Source: Hymenoscyphus infarciens (Eukaryota; Ascomycota; Leotiomycetes; Helotiales; Helotiaceae). Taken from it: a DNA stretch of 64,000 nt. The stretch is from assembly GCA_001414345.1 (NCBI GenBank), contig LLCB01000119.1, forward strand, positions 178,366-242,365, written 5' to 3'. Position numbers and translations under genes: made by a program. The notes below the pieces were generated by a model. It had not been told where the DNA came from and searched no databases. It saw only the letters and a list, made by a program, of their open reading frames with translations. This document shows, piece by piece, positions 47,990-62,184 of the stretch. How positions within the stretch are numbered: position 1 is the stretch's first letter; every line of letters starts with the position of its first letter.

Positions 47990-50522
47990 TAAAAATCATA
48001 TATTCGATTTAACTAATTAGAGCTCTCTATTCTCTGTTCTTAGCTAATAAGAAAGCTCTATTTTAATCTCTTATTATCTCTTATTCTATCTTATCTACTC
48101 TATAAGATTAATATCTAGCTTATTAGTATTAATCATCTTTTATAAGATATTATAGTAACTCTTTTTAGTTATAGTATTTATAGGATTACTCTTATTATTA
48201 ATCTATTTAATCTTATTAATCTCTCTTAACTTATATACTTCTTATAAGTATATAATATTAATTATTATTTGCTTTTTCTTAGTTATACCTAATTTAGCTA
48301 TATATTTATAGATAGACTTTAAATTAGTATATATTATAAATAAGATCTTAAATCCTAAGATACTTTTAAAAGTTAATTTAATTAAAGCTATAGTATTAAA
48401 TCTAGAGCTTATTATATATAATTCTAACTACTACTAAAACATTATAAGTAACTCTCTTAAACTTAGTAGAAGACTAATATAGAATATTAGTATTATTATC
48501 TTTATTTATAAGTATAATAATATAACTAATCTATAATAATAATTTCTTATTATTAGTAAATAATTTATTAGTAAAAGTATATAACTTTAGAGAAGATTTA
48601 TTTAATTTAATAAATTTAAGTGCTTTTATAGTATTATTAATTTACTATTAAATTCGCTTATTAATAAGTAAAATATTATTATCTTAAGAATTAATAGTTT
48701 AAGTAGTAGATAATAAGTTGAAAGTAGCTTTAGGCTAAGATACTATAGCTAAGTATACCTCTTAAGTATATTATATAATATATTAATCCTTAGTATCTAC
48801 TATATAAGAAGTCTCTTTTATATTAGTTATCTTAGTTAGAGCTTTTTATACTAGATTTAAGTATTTTATATAATCCTAAGTAAGAGATATAGAGCTATCT
48901 TAATACTTAGTATTTAGCTCTCTATTAAATTTAATTAGATAGTTAATAGTAAGCTCTTCTCTTTTCTTAGATATAAATCTAGCTTTATTAATAATAACCT
49001 TCTCTTTATTAGCAAAGGCGTTATTAATAAGTATAAGAGTATTATTAGTTTAAAAGCCTATTATACTAAAAGAGGTATTTAACTTTACTTACTTATTATA
49101 TTAGTATAACTTAGAATATAAAAGATAGAGATAAAATATTAACTATTCTATTATAAGCCTTATAATATAGTATTTATAGTACGTTATAAACTAATAGTTA
49201 CTAGCTTCTAGAATACTATATAGTAGTCTAATTACTTTAAAGAATATATCTTCTTATTAAAGATAACTCTTTAAAAGACGTTTAAAGAACTTCTAATTTA
49301 AGTTAGGTAATAATTATATATATACTTATATAATATCTTAAATAAATACTTATAAGTCTAGAAGTATTATAATAAGTATAAGGATTATTCTCTAGCTTAC
49401 TCTTTAAATAGTAGGCGCTTAGATAAGTACTAGCGACTTTCTAGTATTATTATATACTTAGATTACTAATCTTAACTTTATAAAAGTAAGTGCTATACTC
49501 TTAAATTTAATATTATCTATAAAGTATAATCTAAATATTCTAGTATTAAAAGGTAACTTCTTCTAGATAATAATCTTAAAAACACTTTAATTAGTTAATT
49601 TATTAATCTTCTTTTATTATAATTTAATATATATTATACTATTATTAGTTATAAATACTTTGATATTATAAGATTTACTTAAATTAGTAAGAAAATTCTA
49701 ATATTCTTAAGAGTAATATAGTTGAAATCGTCTATAAAAGTGTTTAACTATTAGAATAACACTTTAAAAGACTTATTTAGAGGTCTTAAATACTTTTAAG
49801 ACTATCTACGTCTACGCTTCTAAAGAGGTTCTAATAAGAATTCTAGAATATTAGTATTTTAATAGATTTATAACTAATAAAGTTAATATTAGAGAAAAGA
49901 TAAATGTTATTTAATATCTTAGTTACCTTACTCTACTTTCTACCTACTCTATTACTAAAAGTTCTTCTCTTTTTATAGAGTTATAATATTATTTTAGACA
50001 GTGCTATACTAGAAACTTCCTTAGTTACTAGTACTGTTTTAGAAGTTTTAGAAGTTTTAATAAAGTATAGCTTTATAACTATAGATTGAAATTTTATAGA
50101 ACTACTTAGTAGTAATATAATATAGTTCTTATTTTCGATCTCGTAAAAGATAAAAAGTCTTATCTAAGACTTTATATACTCCTTTTATACTAAAACTTCT
50201 AAATTTAAAAATAAGTTCTTAATTTAGTTAATTCGCTTATTTTATATATTAAGAGCTTTTTTAACTTAATAGAATATAATCTACTTCTATATCTCTTAGA
50301 TAGCTCTTTTATAAGTCTTAGAGCTTACTAAAATTAATTACGAAGATATATTAGTTATAGCTATTTAAGTATATACTCTATATACTAATAGAGTAGAGAC
50401 TAGTCTATCTAGGCCTACTATATTATTAATTGCTTTAAAGGCTATTTAAAGTACTAAACTTTAGAAGAGATAGAGCTCTTACTTATATATAATATTATAT
50501 ATCTATTAAAGTAGTCTATAGT
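47990..50522 (-). pseudogene. pol relic of copia copy B, C-terminal part
   Basis: Minus-strand reverse transcriptase and RNase H equivalent to about 26,230-28,695 of copy A, followed upstream by the integrase C-terminal region, where the gypsy element has inserted. Broken by RIP stops. Confidence 0.65.
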
Positions 50523-51007
50523 TATAATAGCACAAAATATATACTATAGGAGAAGAGGCATATAAGAGTGCGTTCGAGACTAAATAACGTGAGTAGATAT
50601 AAGGCTCTAATATAGAAGAAAATAATAACTGTCTCTCTTTTATACTAAATATAAACGTCTATATATAAGAGTTTAGAAGCTTCTAAGTTCTAATAATAAT
50701 AATAACTAAGCTCTGTCTAATATAGCTAATACTAAATAATAAGAGTTGAAAAGCTAAATATATAATCTCTAATCTTTTAGAAAGCTAAATAGATTTAATA
50801 TAATATCTAAACCTTAATCCCTTCTATATATAAATATTAGATATTAATACCTTTAGTACTTCGCTTATATAAGTATCAGTTATTTATAATCTCAGCTCTA
50901 GAGATATTAGAGGTATTAGTAGTACTTAGAGGTATTAGCAGTTTTACAAATACTAATAATTTAGAATAGTGCTATTATATAATAATCTAAGATAGTATAC
51001 TATTATA
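50523..51007 (-). repeat. LTR (3' with respect to coding strand) of gypsy copy 3
   Basis: 485 bp, starts TATAATAG and ends ACTATTATA on the plus strand. Partner of 57,454-57,931. It has a short extra AT-rich stretch near 50,775-50,790. Confidence 0.88.
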
Positions 51008-51549
51008 TCCTCTCTTCTTTAAAAAGACTCGTCTTAAGTCTTCGGTTATCGATTAGTATAGTATTAGGTCGATTAGAGTATTATTTATCTTTTTATTATA
51101 AAGAATATAACTTATCTTACTATTATAGTATCTAGTAGTCGAGGTAGAGTCGGTAGCTAGTAGTATTATTATTTAAGAGCTAATTACTCTTTATTTACTA
51201 CTATATACTATATAATAATAGGATACGAACGAAAGAGAAGCTAATAATTAGCTAGTGAGTAGAAAGTAGTATACTACTATAGAGTTATTATATTCTTACT
51301 ATTATTATATATTATAATAGTAATTATTAAGTAATAAATAATAATCGTAAAGTAATAGCTATTATTATAAGTAGTATATTAGTAGACGACTTTTCTCTAA
51401 TTCTAACTTCTCTTCTTCTTTTCTTTTTATCTAAATAATATAAATAGTAAGAATACCTTTTAATTAGATATATTCTTATATACTAACTTATCTTCTTAGA
51501 ATATATATATTATATATATATATATATAAAAGTAAGTTCTTCTCTTCTT

Positions 51550-52095
51550 AATTAGACCTAATTTAGAGCTAATCTAATATAGTAAAATGCCTCTCCTATA
51601 TCCTCCTAGTATACTTTTAGCTACTTACTAAGTCTACTATATTTAGTGTCTTTAGATAAAATCTTAGAACGGAGATTATATATACACTTTTAAAAAGCTA
51701 AAGTTAAAGAAGTATAAGTATTATATAGAGTAGAATACTATATATATCCTAGTAAGTTTAATCTTAAATATATACTAAATCTATTCTAACTTAGGTAGTT
51801 GCTATAGTTTATAGAGAAGGAGTTTAATAAGCTTAAGCTTAAAGAGGAGAAGAGGGAGATTAAGAAGGCTACTAAGGCTTTAGATAAGATATTAGTTATT
51901 ATTAGTATAGAGGTACTAAAGAATAGTTTAAAGGTATAGTTTACTCTCTTAAAGAAGACTTAGGCGCTTTATACTAAGGTTATTATAAGTACCTCTTACT
52001 TATTAGAAAGGTTTCAGTTACTAATATTCAACAGTTCTTATACTATACTATAGAGGGTGAGACCTTTAATCAAACCTAGGTTCGAGTTCTCTGAA
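51550..52095 (+). pseudogene. possible antisense reading frame in gypsy copy 3, truncated
   Basis: Plus-strand counterpart of 11,769-12,475. The lysine/glutamate-rich middle (KEEKREIKKATKALDKIL) is well visible at about 51,837-51,895. The frame is cut near 52,095 by the deletion that also removed the chromodomain. The frame is broken by TAA and TAG. Product unknown. Confidence 0.4.
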
Positions 52096-52099
52096 AGTA

Positions 52100-55000
52100 T
52101 ATTAGAGGTGAAAACATTATAAATTAATAATCCTTCTAGAAGTTTTAGCTTATAGAAATGTCTTATATAATCTAGTATTTTAAAAGGTTCTATCTACTAT
52201 TTAATAAGCTTTTAGCTAAGACGATTTATCTTAAGATTCTTAGTAAATAAGTAGACTTTATCTTTAACATTCTAGTCGATAGCTCTTTAGTATTAATTTA
52301 TACTATCTTCTATTCTTTTCTAAGCCTTACCTATATTATTTTTAGCTATCTTCTAAGCAGAGTATATATATTAAGCTACTTTTACTACTTTATTATAGTT
52401 AAGACGTTCTTAGGGAATAGACGTCTTTAGTATATTCTAGTTCTATAAAGTCCTTAGGTTAAGTTCGAACTTAAGCTAATAAAGGGTTATATTAATAGAT
52501 AAGTATAGAAGTGTTATTTATACTCTATCTATTAGAGAGATTAATTCGCTCTAGTTATTTTAGTAGTAGTTTATAAAGAACCTTAGTCTTTAATCGATAT
52601 ATTAGTTTATTATCTCTATCTATCTATCTATTTATTTATAGTAGATAGTACTAAGCTTAAGCTTAATATTAATTATTTAATAAAATTTAGTCTAAAATAA
52701 TAATATAAATTAAGGTCTTTAATTAGATATAATCGATTTAAAATAGTAACTAAAACAGTAAATCTATTAAATAAAGAGTTTAGCTAAGCCTTTAGCGTCT
52801 ATAGTTAAGTAATAAAGTATTAATACTAAATCCTTTCTAAGTTAGTTAATAAATACTAGTATAGCGTTAAATCTGTGTTTATCTTTTAAGAATAATTTAA
52901 AATCTATATATAAATATTATATAAGATAGTTAAGTATAGATAGAGAGTAAAGAAAGCCTTATTACTTAGTTTATTAAGAATAGGAGTATTTATAGGCTTA
53001 ATAATTCCCTACGTACCTCTTATAGTCTAAACCTAGTCTAACCTAGTAGTAGTATTATACTAATAACTAGTATATCTTTTTTATACTTAGATAAGTACTA
53101 GATACTTAGTTATAGACTTCTTTAATTAGCTTTATATAGAGTTTAGTATTCCTTTAAACGTAAAGTCGATTCTTAAAGAGAAGTAAATTATCTAGTAAGA
53201 TAGAGTATCTATCTAGAAGTTCTTAACGTTCTTTCTAAAAGAAGTATAGGTTATCTTCTTTTAACTTCTAAATCGTATTTAAACTTAACTCTAAAATAAT
53301 ATCTATTATATTAAGAGATATAGACTATTCTTATAAAAAGATCTAAGTAAGTTTAATATTAATTTAGAGGTCTAACCGATTAAGTCCTAAGAGAGTATAT
53401 AAGTAGCTATCTAATTTAGCTCAATTATAGGTTTTTAGGTCTTATTTATATTAAGTTAATATATCTACTTTTTAATTACTCTTCTTAGATATAAATTAGA
53501 TCTAAAAGTTAAAGTCTAATAAAAACTCTATTTATTAGACTTATTTAGCTATAAGTAGCTTAGTTATTATAAAGTATTCTAATAATTTATAATTTAAATA
53601 TATATTAATATACTTCTAATATAATATAAGTTTAAGATACTATTTCTTAAAAGCTTCTATAATAGTAGATAGTTCTTTATTATAGATCTTCTAATTTAAT
53701 TTATAGCCGACTAAGACGTATAAGTAGAACCTAATAGAGTACTAAAGGCTATTATATTATTATAAGAATATACTAGCTATTACTTCTTCTAAGGAGTCTA
53801 TTTCTACCTTTATATTATAATTAAGGTTAAAGTAGTATAAAGTTTATATAGTAAGTAGCCTAGTTCTTAGTACTTTAAAAGCTTTATTATATTTAGATAT
53901 CTATAGAAATAGCTTTATAAAGTGTATTATTATAGTTAAGAGTTTAATAATTTTAGTATAACTTTTAATAAATTATCTATAGAATCCTATAAACCTTAAA
54001 TAAGACTTTATACTTATTATAGTATTAGGTTAGACCTAGTTTTATAAAGGCTCTACTTTTTTAAAGTTAACTTTAAGTCCTTTTATAATTAAGATAAATC
54101 CTAAGTATTTAACTCTAGTAATACTAAATTCGCTTTTCTTAATATCTACTTAAAGTTCTACTTTTTAGAGCTAATTTAGAACCTTCTTAACCTATTTCTT
54201 ATATTCTTTAATAGTATATAAATAAATTAAAATATTATCTAAATAAGTAATATAAAAGTTATCTAGATAGTTAATTAAGATATTATTTATATAATATTAA
54301 TAAGTAGTAAGGCTATTATAAAGTCTAAAAAGGAGAACCTTATATTTATATATACTATATCTAGTTCTAAACATAGTTATCTCTTCTAATTTAAAGTCTA
54401 TTTAGATATAATAGAAAGCTTATCTAATATCTAATTTAGTAAAGATTTTAGCTATCTTTATCTTAGAAAGGAGCTTATTAATATAAGGGATTAAGTAGAG
54501 ATTATTTTAGGTTAGAGCGTTTAGCTTCTTATAATTAATATAGAACTATAACTTATTACTATTAGCCTTTTTAATAAAGAGTACTAGAGAGGTAAAAGAG
54601 CTATTACTATTAATAATAAACCTCTTATCTAGATTCTTTATAAGGTACTCCTTTATAGCTTTAAGCTCTATAGTTAACTATTAATATAGAGGCGAAAAGG
54701 AGTTAAGAAGTAGCTTATTTAAAGTAATCTTATAGTTATATTCTTAGTAAGAAGAGAGCTTATTAGAAGCTACTTTTAAGAATACGTCTTTATAAGATAA
54801 GTAATACTTTAAGAGTTAGGCTTATATTAGAGCTCTTATTTTATCGTTATCTTAGAAAGAGGCTAATCTCTTATTAATAACCTAATTCAGCTTATAAAGG
54901 CTTATTATATAAAATTCTAAATTAGGCTATTTTATATTATAATATATTATATTTATACTTATTTTATAAATAAAGGAGTATAAGGTCTAGCCTTTTAAGG

Positions 55001-56950
55001 CTATACTAGTAGTTTATAAAGGCTTTAGACTAAAGTTAGATATTAAAATTTTAAAAGATATTATTATAGATAGAAATAATAACTTAGCTATATTTATAAG
55101 TCTATTCTTTTTACGTCTTTCTTATTATTAGATAGTATATTCTTTTTAATTTATATCTAACTAGTAATTTAAAAAGAGTTTCTAGTTTTAGCTAGAAAGA
55201 GAAAGTAAAATTTCCTTACTATAGTAGAGAGTTAGAGAGTAATTAGCTAGTTAAATAATCTAGCTTTTTAAGAGGTTAAGGAAGACTTTAAAGTAGTTTA
55301 ACTATTTATTACTAATAATTAGGTCTTATTATCTAAGGTCTAGAATAATAAAAAGGTAGTTAAGAATATAATATTTATTAATATTTAAATATAGTTATAT
55401 AAACTAATTTACTTAGCTTTTAGTACTATTATTATATCTATAAATAAATACTATATATAGTAATCTCTAAATCTTTAAATCTATTAACTTAGATAAATAT
55501 AGAGCTAGGAGCTGATTTAGAAATAGATATCTATTTACTCTTATATCTACTAAAGCTTATATTTTAATACTATATCTCTATATACTAAGAGTAGTATTTA
55601 TAAGGAATTGTTTTCCTTTTATAAGCTTAGAAAGATTAAGTCTAGTTAGATTATATTTATATAGGCTTAGGAAGGAATTTTTACCTAGGCCTCTTTGTTT
55701 TCCTTCTAACTTAGCTTAGAGTTAAAGTACTCTTTAGAAAGTTATTCTTCTTTAGGTTAATTATCTATCTTATTAATAGTAAGAAGATTAGAGTAATTAG
55801 GTTTAAAATACTTAAGCTTACTATAATAGTAATACTTTATACTAGTAAAGACTTAGTCTATTAATATAGTCTTTAATTTTTTACTAGTAGAAAGTAGTCT
55901 AAGAGTTTATAAAATCTTCTAAGATATAGAATTAAGTTCTTATAAGTATAGAGAGGTTTTTAGAATAGAGCTAGATAAGGATTAAAAAGTACTTATCTTT
56001 TTAAATAATAAAGTTATACTAATTAGTTTAGTTATAGTACTAGTTATAAATAACTCTATATTTTAGTACTTCTCTTTATCTAGAGCTAAAAAATATCTTA
56101 TTAAAATTATAATTCTAATCTCTCTTAGCTAAAGTAGAGCTACTTTAAAGCTATAGTATAATCTTATTCTATATCTAGTAGAATCTTTCTAACTCTAGTA
56201 TTCTCTTAAGTATAGCTATACTTAAGAAGTGTACTTTAAAATCTAAAAAAGTTTCTTCTATATAACTCTTTCTACCTATTTATAAGGCTTAAAATTTATT
56301 TTAAGTATTCTCTTTCTTATAACTAGTTAGGAAGTAGGAATTAAGGAGTTTAATTATATTTTATTAATCTTTAAAAGCTATATTACCTATATCTAACTTA
56401 TATTAAGGCTCTAAGTAGTTCCTAGCAAGTTTTATAGTTATTTCTTAAATAAGAGCTTTATAAGTTTTAGATATATAGTAATAGTTAGCGTTTACTTAGA
56501 GTCTATTATATATAAATATCTTCTATTACTTATAAGTAGGTAAAGTACTATTATCTAAAGGTTTAATTTTCTCTATAATTTTACTTTTAATAGGTTAAAA
56601 GGCTTTTAAAGTGCTTTTAGGTTATAAGTATAGAGTAGGTTATTATAAGAAAGGAATATTAGAAGTAGAGTCTCGCCTCTAATAATAGTTTAAAGAGATA
56701 GAAGAAGGTGTTTATATAAATTAGATAAGACTTAAACTATAGTTATTATTTAGTAGTTATTAACTAATTTACTATACTAGGTCTAATAATTAAGTAATTT
56801 GATTATCTTACTCTAAAATTTTCTATTCTTTTTCTTAATTCTTAGCCTCTATAGCTTAGATTATACTCTATATCTTGTTTATATTAGAGAAGTCCTATTA
56901 ATCTCTCTAGCTTCTAGGTATAGAGCTTTTACCTTTATTATTTTTAGGCT
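52100..56950 (-). pseudogene. gag-pol relic of gypsy copy 3
   Basis: Minus-strand Gag (zinc knuckle near 55,845-55,800), protease (near 55,580-55,545), reverse transcriptase (active site Y-L-D-N near 54,246-54,235), RNase H (about 53,850-53,500) and integrase (about 53,000-52,110). In the integrase the QTDGQTE block has become a GATA-like run (52,613-52,640 on the plus strand). It ends at the C-terminal part of integrase without a chromodomain. RIP stops throughout. Confidence 0.78.
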
Positions 56951-57453
56951 TCTTAGTATTCTTAGAGGTATAGTACTAAGTTAAGGATCTTTTAGTAGAG
57001 GCTTAACTTTATTACTTAAAAAGGGGCTCTACGCTTAGAAGTAGAGCTTAAGAGAGATCTAAGGTCGCTCTAGATTCTAATATATTAAATATTAAATTAG
57101 AAGAGAGAGTAAAGAGAGTAATTTAAGAGTTTTCTAGATAACTGTTTATATTATTAACTATCTGAATTATATATAGTAATCCTTATATAAAGAGGGTTAT
57201 TAGGATTCTTAAGAATACTTAGTATATTCTAATCCCTTAATATATAAGACACGATTTTTACTAGCTATTTATATAAATACTAAACCCTAGTATTACTAGC
57301 TATCTAGGAGATCTCTAGAATCCTAGCTATTTAAGAATATATTATTATAGTCTAATTCTAAACTAAATTAAAATCGAAATAAAAAAAAGTAATTATAAGC
57401 TTAAAAGAGATATTATAAAAGCTGTTATTAGTAAAGAAGAGTTATTATTTTTA

Positions 57454-57931
57454 TATAATAGTACGAAATATATACTATAGAAGAAGAGGTATATAGGAGT
57501 ACGTTTAAGACTAAATAACGTAAGTAGATATAAGGCTCTAATATAGAAGAAAATAATAACTATCTCTCTTCTATACTAAATATAAACGTCTATATATAAG
57601 AGTTTAAAAGCTTCTAAGTTCTAATAATAATAATAACCGAGCCTTATCTAATATAGCTAATACTAAATAATAAGAGCTAAAAAGCTAAATATATAACCTC
57701 TAATCCTTTAGAAAGCTAAATATATAATATTTAAACCTTAATCTCTTTTATATATAAATATTAGATATTAATACCTTTGGCACTTCGCTTATATAAGTAT
57801 CGGTTATTCGTAATCTCGGCCCTAGAGGTATTAGAGGTATCGGTAGTACTTAGAGGTATCGGCAGTTTCACGAATACCGATAATTTAGAATAGTGCTATT
57901 ATATAATAATCCAGAATAGCATACTATTATA
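57454..57931 (-). repeat. LTR (5' with respect to coding strand) of gypsy copy 3
   Basis: 478 bp; preserves more CpG and some CA/TG near 57,780-57,900. Followed by ATAGT. Confidence 0.88.
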
Positions 57932-60900
57932 ATAGTATCTCTCTACTATACTAATCGAATTATATACCTCTATAGATATAGTTTTTACTATAGTATCTAT
58001 TCTAGTAGCGGAGTCTATAAAGTTATTTCTAATAAAGCTCGTTCTAGTATTTATAATAATATAATTAAAAGGTCTAAAATATATATTAATCTAATATCTT
58101 TAAAAGACCTTCTATATACTTATTACTTTTATATCTAGTAAAAGATTACCTACTTAATACCTTATTACTTTATTTATATAGTATAAGACTATTTACTTAT
58201 TAAGAAAGAAAGTATTAATTAAAATACTATAATTAAATTTAAGATTATTATAAAGAGTAAACTTAAACTAGCTAGGTAAACTTCTATAATTTTAATAGTA
58301 TTTATAGAATTTAGTAAGATACTAAAAGATATCTTAGTTAATATAATACCTAGCTCTCTCTAGTATACGTTATAATCTTAGTACTAATAAGTAGCTAAAT
58401 CGCTTATAAAGTTATTAAATATTAACGTCTATAAGAAAGGTTAAGTACTTTTATATAAAGTTATATATAGCTTTATCCTAGAATAGAAAAGGATATCTAA
58501 ATCGTTATATAATAGAGAACCTCTTAATCTCTATTTCTTTCTTATTCTCTTAAATAAGTATATTTTAAAGATTATTTAGAGTAATATTTAGATTATCTAT
58601 ATTATTAATATAAAAGATAAAAAGAGTATTAGATTATACTATATAAAACTCTTCTTTTCTAATTAATATATTAATTATTATTAATTCTAAAGATAGAGTA
58701 AATCTCTTACTAAATTAGATATTAAATAACTCTTTATACTCTTATTAATTAAGATGTTTTTAATAAGTCTAATATATATAAGATATTAGTTATATTCTAT
58801 ACTTAACTTTTAAGCTACTCTAGTATTAATTATTATACTAAAGAAGTTTTCTTTTATATCTCTTTTAGCTATTATTATAAATACCTTCTTTATAAATTCG
58901 TATATAATATTAGAAGTATTATTTAGGTTTTATATAATATATCTATTAATAGTGTGTTTTTATACTAGACTTATTAAATTTATAATAAGATATTTAGTAT
59001 TTAAATTATTAATAAATCTTATAAAAGTAATATTATAATAGATAACTTCGTTATCTAAGCTAGTATTTAATAAGCTACTATCTTCTTTTAATAAAGTAAT
59101 AGTATAAAGTGTCTCTAATATCTTCTCTTCTTAGGTACTCTAGGTATATACTATATTTATATTATATACCTTTCTAGTATACTTATCTTACTTACTTCTT
59201 AAGTGTCTAGAATTCTTATTAGACTATTTAGTAAAGTAATAGTTCTACTCTTCTTAACTATAATTCTAAGATAAATATTTATCCTTTCTATATATATAAT
59301 ATGTTCTCTTCTTCTTATATTACTCTATATTACTAAATTTATCTATACTATATTATCTACTCTTATAGAAGTGTCTTTTAGTTATTATAGTCTTATTTAT
59401 AACTATCTCTAGATAGACTTTTATATAGAATTAGATTAAACTTTATAGAAGAGTAATAGTAGTAGAAATCGAAGAGTCTTAGAGTAAGGTTAATATTATA
59501 ACAGTATAATCTAGAATCTTTTTATATACTAAAATTAGCTTATTTAAAAATTAACTATTTATATAAAAGTCTATAAAGAGGGAAAATCTTAGTAAATTAA
59601 GTCTTAATAATATATTCTTAAAAGACTTTAATATAAATACTCTAGTATAAAGCTTATCTCTAAAATATTATTATATAGATATAAATAAAACTTTAAAAGA
59701 TTAGTTATTATACTTATTAAAAAGCGTAGTATAAAAATAATTTAAAGCGTTACCTTTTAGTATATAGAGAAGGTAAGAGAGTAAATCGCTAGTAATACTC
59801 TACTTCTCTTATATATATTCTTAAATATTATAACTTTAATTATAAAGTTATCTTCCTTTCTACTATACTTTTAACTATTCTTATATGCTTTTATAAGAGT
59901 GCTTAATATACGAGAGTAGTCTTAACTCTTTAAACTTTAAGAAGTTAACTTATCTTCGAAATCTACTATATTTATTTATACTAGTAATCTTCTACTAGAA
60001 TTATCTTATTATTAATTATAATCTAAATACTCGGCGGGGTTATTAAAGTTATTTATAATAATATTATTATTAAATTAGTATAATATAAAGAAAGAGGTAT
60101 AGTTATCTTTTAGTAGACCTAGAGATTAGATTAGAGGTTATACGAGATCGTTTAAATCTTTCCTTTTAGTTAGTAGAATTAAAGTTATTAAAGATATTAG
60201 TTATTATTATTATTATTATTATTATATAGTAAATACTTATAAAGTATTATCTCTAGCCTTTGTTTTAGATTAGGTATTTTAAGAAACACTTTTAGCTAGA
60301 GATTATTATTAGAGTTATTATTACTACTACTTTTATTATCTTTTAACGTATTCCTTTATATATTTATAATAAGATCTAAAGATTTTAGTACTAGCTCTAT
60401 TAGCTACTATAGCCTTTAATTCTTCGTCTAACTACCTAGTTTAGTTAATCTTAGTAGCGATATTATATAGTACCTAAGATATAAGTATCTTATATCTATC
60501 TATTTTAACTTATATACCTCTTCTATAAAGTATTTATTATAACTTAGTAGCTATAGATTAGTAGACTTTAGCGAATTTATCTTAATTCTATTCTTTAAAG
60601 TCTACTTAAAATTCGTTCTAAAGAAGAAGGTCTTTATTCTCTTCTTTAGTATACTTCTCTTCTTATTCTACTATAAAAATCGTCTCTTCTATCTATATTA
60701 ACTTTAGCTTTAGTACTAGCTTTAAGGCTTATTTTAGTACTAAAGTTAGTATCGAAGTTAAAGCTTCTAAAGTATTAGTATATTATAGATATTATTACTT
60801 AAATTAGTAAATATTATAGATATTGTCGAAAGTCTATTTATACTTTACTTAGTAGATTATAAGTAAAAGAGATATTAGGTTTTAGGTAAATAAGTATCTA

Positions 60901-61113
60901 AGAGAGTATAAATTATCTTAGTAGATAAAAGAAAGTTAGTAAAGAGTTATTTTTAGTAATTAGCGCTTTCTATCTTAAGAAGAGTTTATAGTATATTATC
61001 GAAGTTATTAAATAGTAGAAGAAACTACGATCTAAGAAGAGAAGTCTACTAGTAATATCGAGTTTACTTTTATATAAGTATACTTATAATAGAAATATAT
61101 AAAGTAATATTAG
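57932..61113 (-). pseudogene. gag and integrase relic of copia copy B, N-terminal part
   Basis: Equivalent to about 28,695-31,990 of copia copy A, minus strand: integrase in the left part, protease and Gag further right. Broken by RIP stops. Ends where the next LTR starts. Confidence 0.6.
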
Positions 61114-61508
61114 TATTAGGTAATAATTACCTTACTTACTAATAGGCTTTAGGTTTAAACCTTAGTCTATACTAGTTCTTTCTAGTGTTATCTAGAAGGT
61201 TCGGTTACGTTCTCGGCTACGGTTAAGCGAACACGTGATCCCTAGAACCTTCTAGTAACCCCTTTGATTTATAAGCTATAGAAGCTTCTAGTATTTACTC
61301 TAGAAGTATATATAGCCCTCTTCTATCTTTTAGTTAGAAATCAAGTCAAAAGTCAAAATTTACTAAGTCTTTTATACTTATACTTCGACTCCTTAGAAAC
61401 GTGATTTAGCGATTACCTAACCTACTCTATGCCGATTCAACTTACGTACTTCTAACCTACCCTGTAGCCTACTCTATAGTCTACCCTATACATATATAAC
61501 CTCTTATA
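61114..61508 (+). repeat. presumed 5' LTR of copia copy C
   Basis: Starts near TATTAGG, where similarity to copia copy B stops, and ends just before the primer-binding site. It contains a possible promoter with TATA-like sequence near 61,305-61,315. No second copy is available in the window for comparison. Confidence 0.5.
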
Positions 61509-61520
61509 GGTTATGAGCCC
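61509..61520 (+). other. primer-binding site of copia copy C
   Basis: The sequence ggttatgagccc is complementary to the anticodon-loop region of initiator methionine tRNA (gggctcataacc). Several copia-type elements use such an internal half-tRNA fragment, and not the tRNA 3' end, as primer. Confidence 0.65.
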
Positions 61521-62184
61521 GGAGAGCTAACTTTAGGTCTCTGGAGCCGAACTCGTTCCACGTGATATCACGTGACATTACCGACTTCCGGTCCGAATAC
61601 CGTTATATTCGGTGGTATACCCCCTCTACCCCCTCTAATAGTAAAGTCTTTAGTAAGAGATCTATGTCCTGCGTCCCTGAGACAGGAGCTCTAGCGAGAG
61701 TGAAGCTAGAGATATAAGTAAATATATACGAAAACTCGTATATATACTACTTATACTTAGACCTGCGGCTATATCTGTACGATTACGTTATCCTATAGCG
61801 GGTGGTATAGCCTTCTTCTTAAACTAAGGAGCCTAGGCTTATAGCTACCTTTATATAGAGACTTATATATATAAAGAAGCTAGTAAGAAGTAGCTATCTC
61901 TTCTAGTAGACTTTTAGATTATATAAGACTACTATTATCTATACTTATAAGAAGCTATCCTCGGAGAGGGTTAAGTATAGCTTAATTAGTACGTGGATTA
62001 TCCTATTCTTATATAAGATAAGTTAGCCTAGTAAGAAAGAAAGATAGTATAGTTATTTATATTCGAAAGAGAATATAAAGCTTACTATTCTTCTCTAACT
62101 GAAAAAGCTAATAAGTACTTAAAAGAGTACGCTTTAATCTATATATATATATATATATATAGACTTTAAAAAGGGGATTTAAAT

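Larger units (their letters stand above)
50523..57931 (-). mobile_element. Ty3/gypsy element (copy 3), chromodomain deleted
   Basis: Same family as copy 1, on the minus strand. LTRs are at 50,523-51,007 (485 bp) and 57,454-57,931 (478 bp), with the target duplication ATAGT at 50,518-50,522 and 57,932-57,936. The polypurine tract is read on the minus strand at about 51,008-51,020. It carries reverse transcriptase and RNase H, which copy 1 lacks, but about 0.6 kb that holds the chromodomain in copies 1 and 2 is missing at a junction near 52,095. It sits inside the integrase region of copia copy B and is therefore younger than it. Confidence 0.9.
46210..61113. other. RIP-mutated AT-rich block, right
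   Basis: Same loss of CpA and TpG as in the left block, over a stack of LTR elements. RIP is weaker right of about 61,150, where CA and TG reappear and a reading frame with a real ATG (62,185) survives. Confidence 0.88.
47801..61113 (-). mobile_element. Ty1/copia element (copy B), truncated and split by a gypsy insert
   Basis: Aligned along its length with copia copy A (26,021-32,183) and read on the minus strand. Its left LTR is at 47,801 to about 47,975. The body runs to 50,522, is interrupted by the gypsy element 50,523-57,931 (duplication ATAGT), and resumes at 57,932 to about 61,113. There the equivalent of the right LTR is missing and another element begins, so the 5' end of this copia element has been lost or lies beyond the next insertion. 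It is heavily RIPed, with TAA and TAG throughout. Confidence 0.8.
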
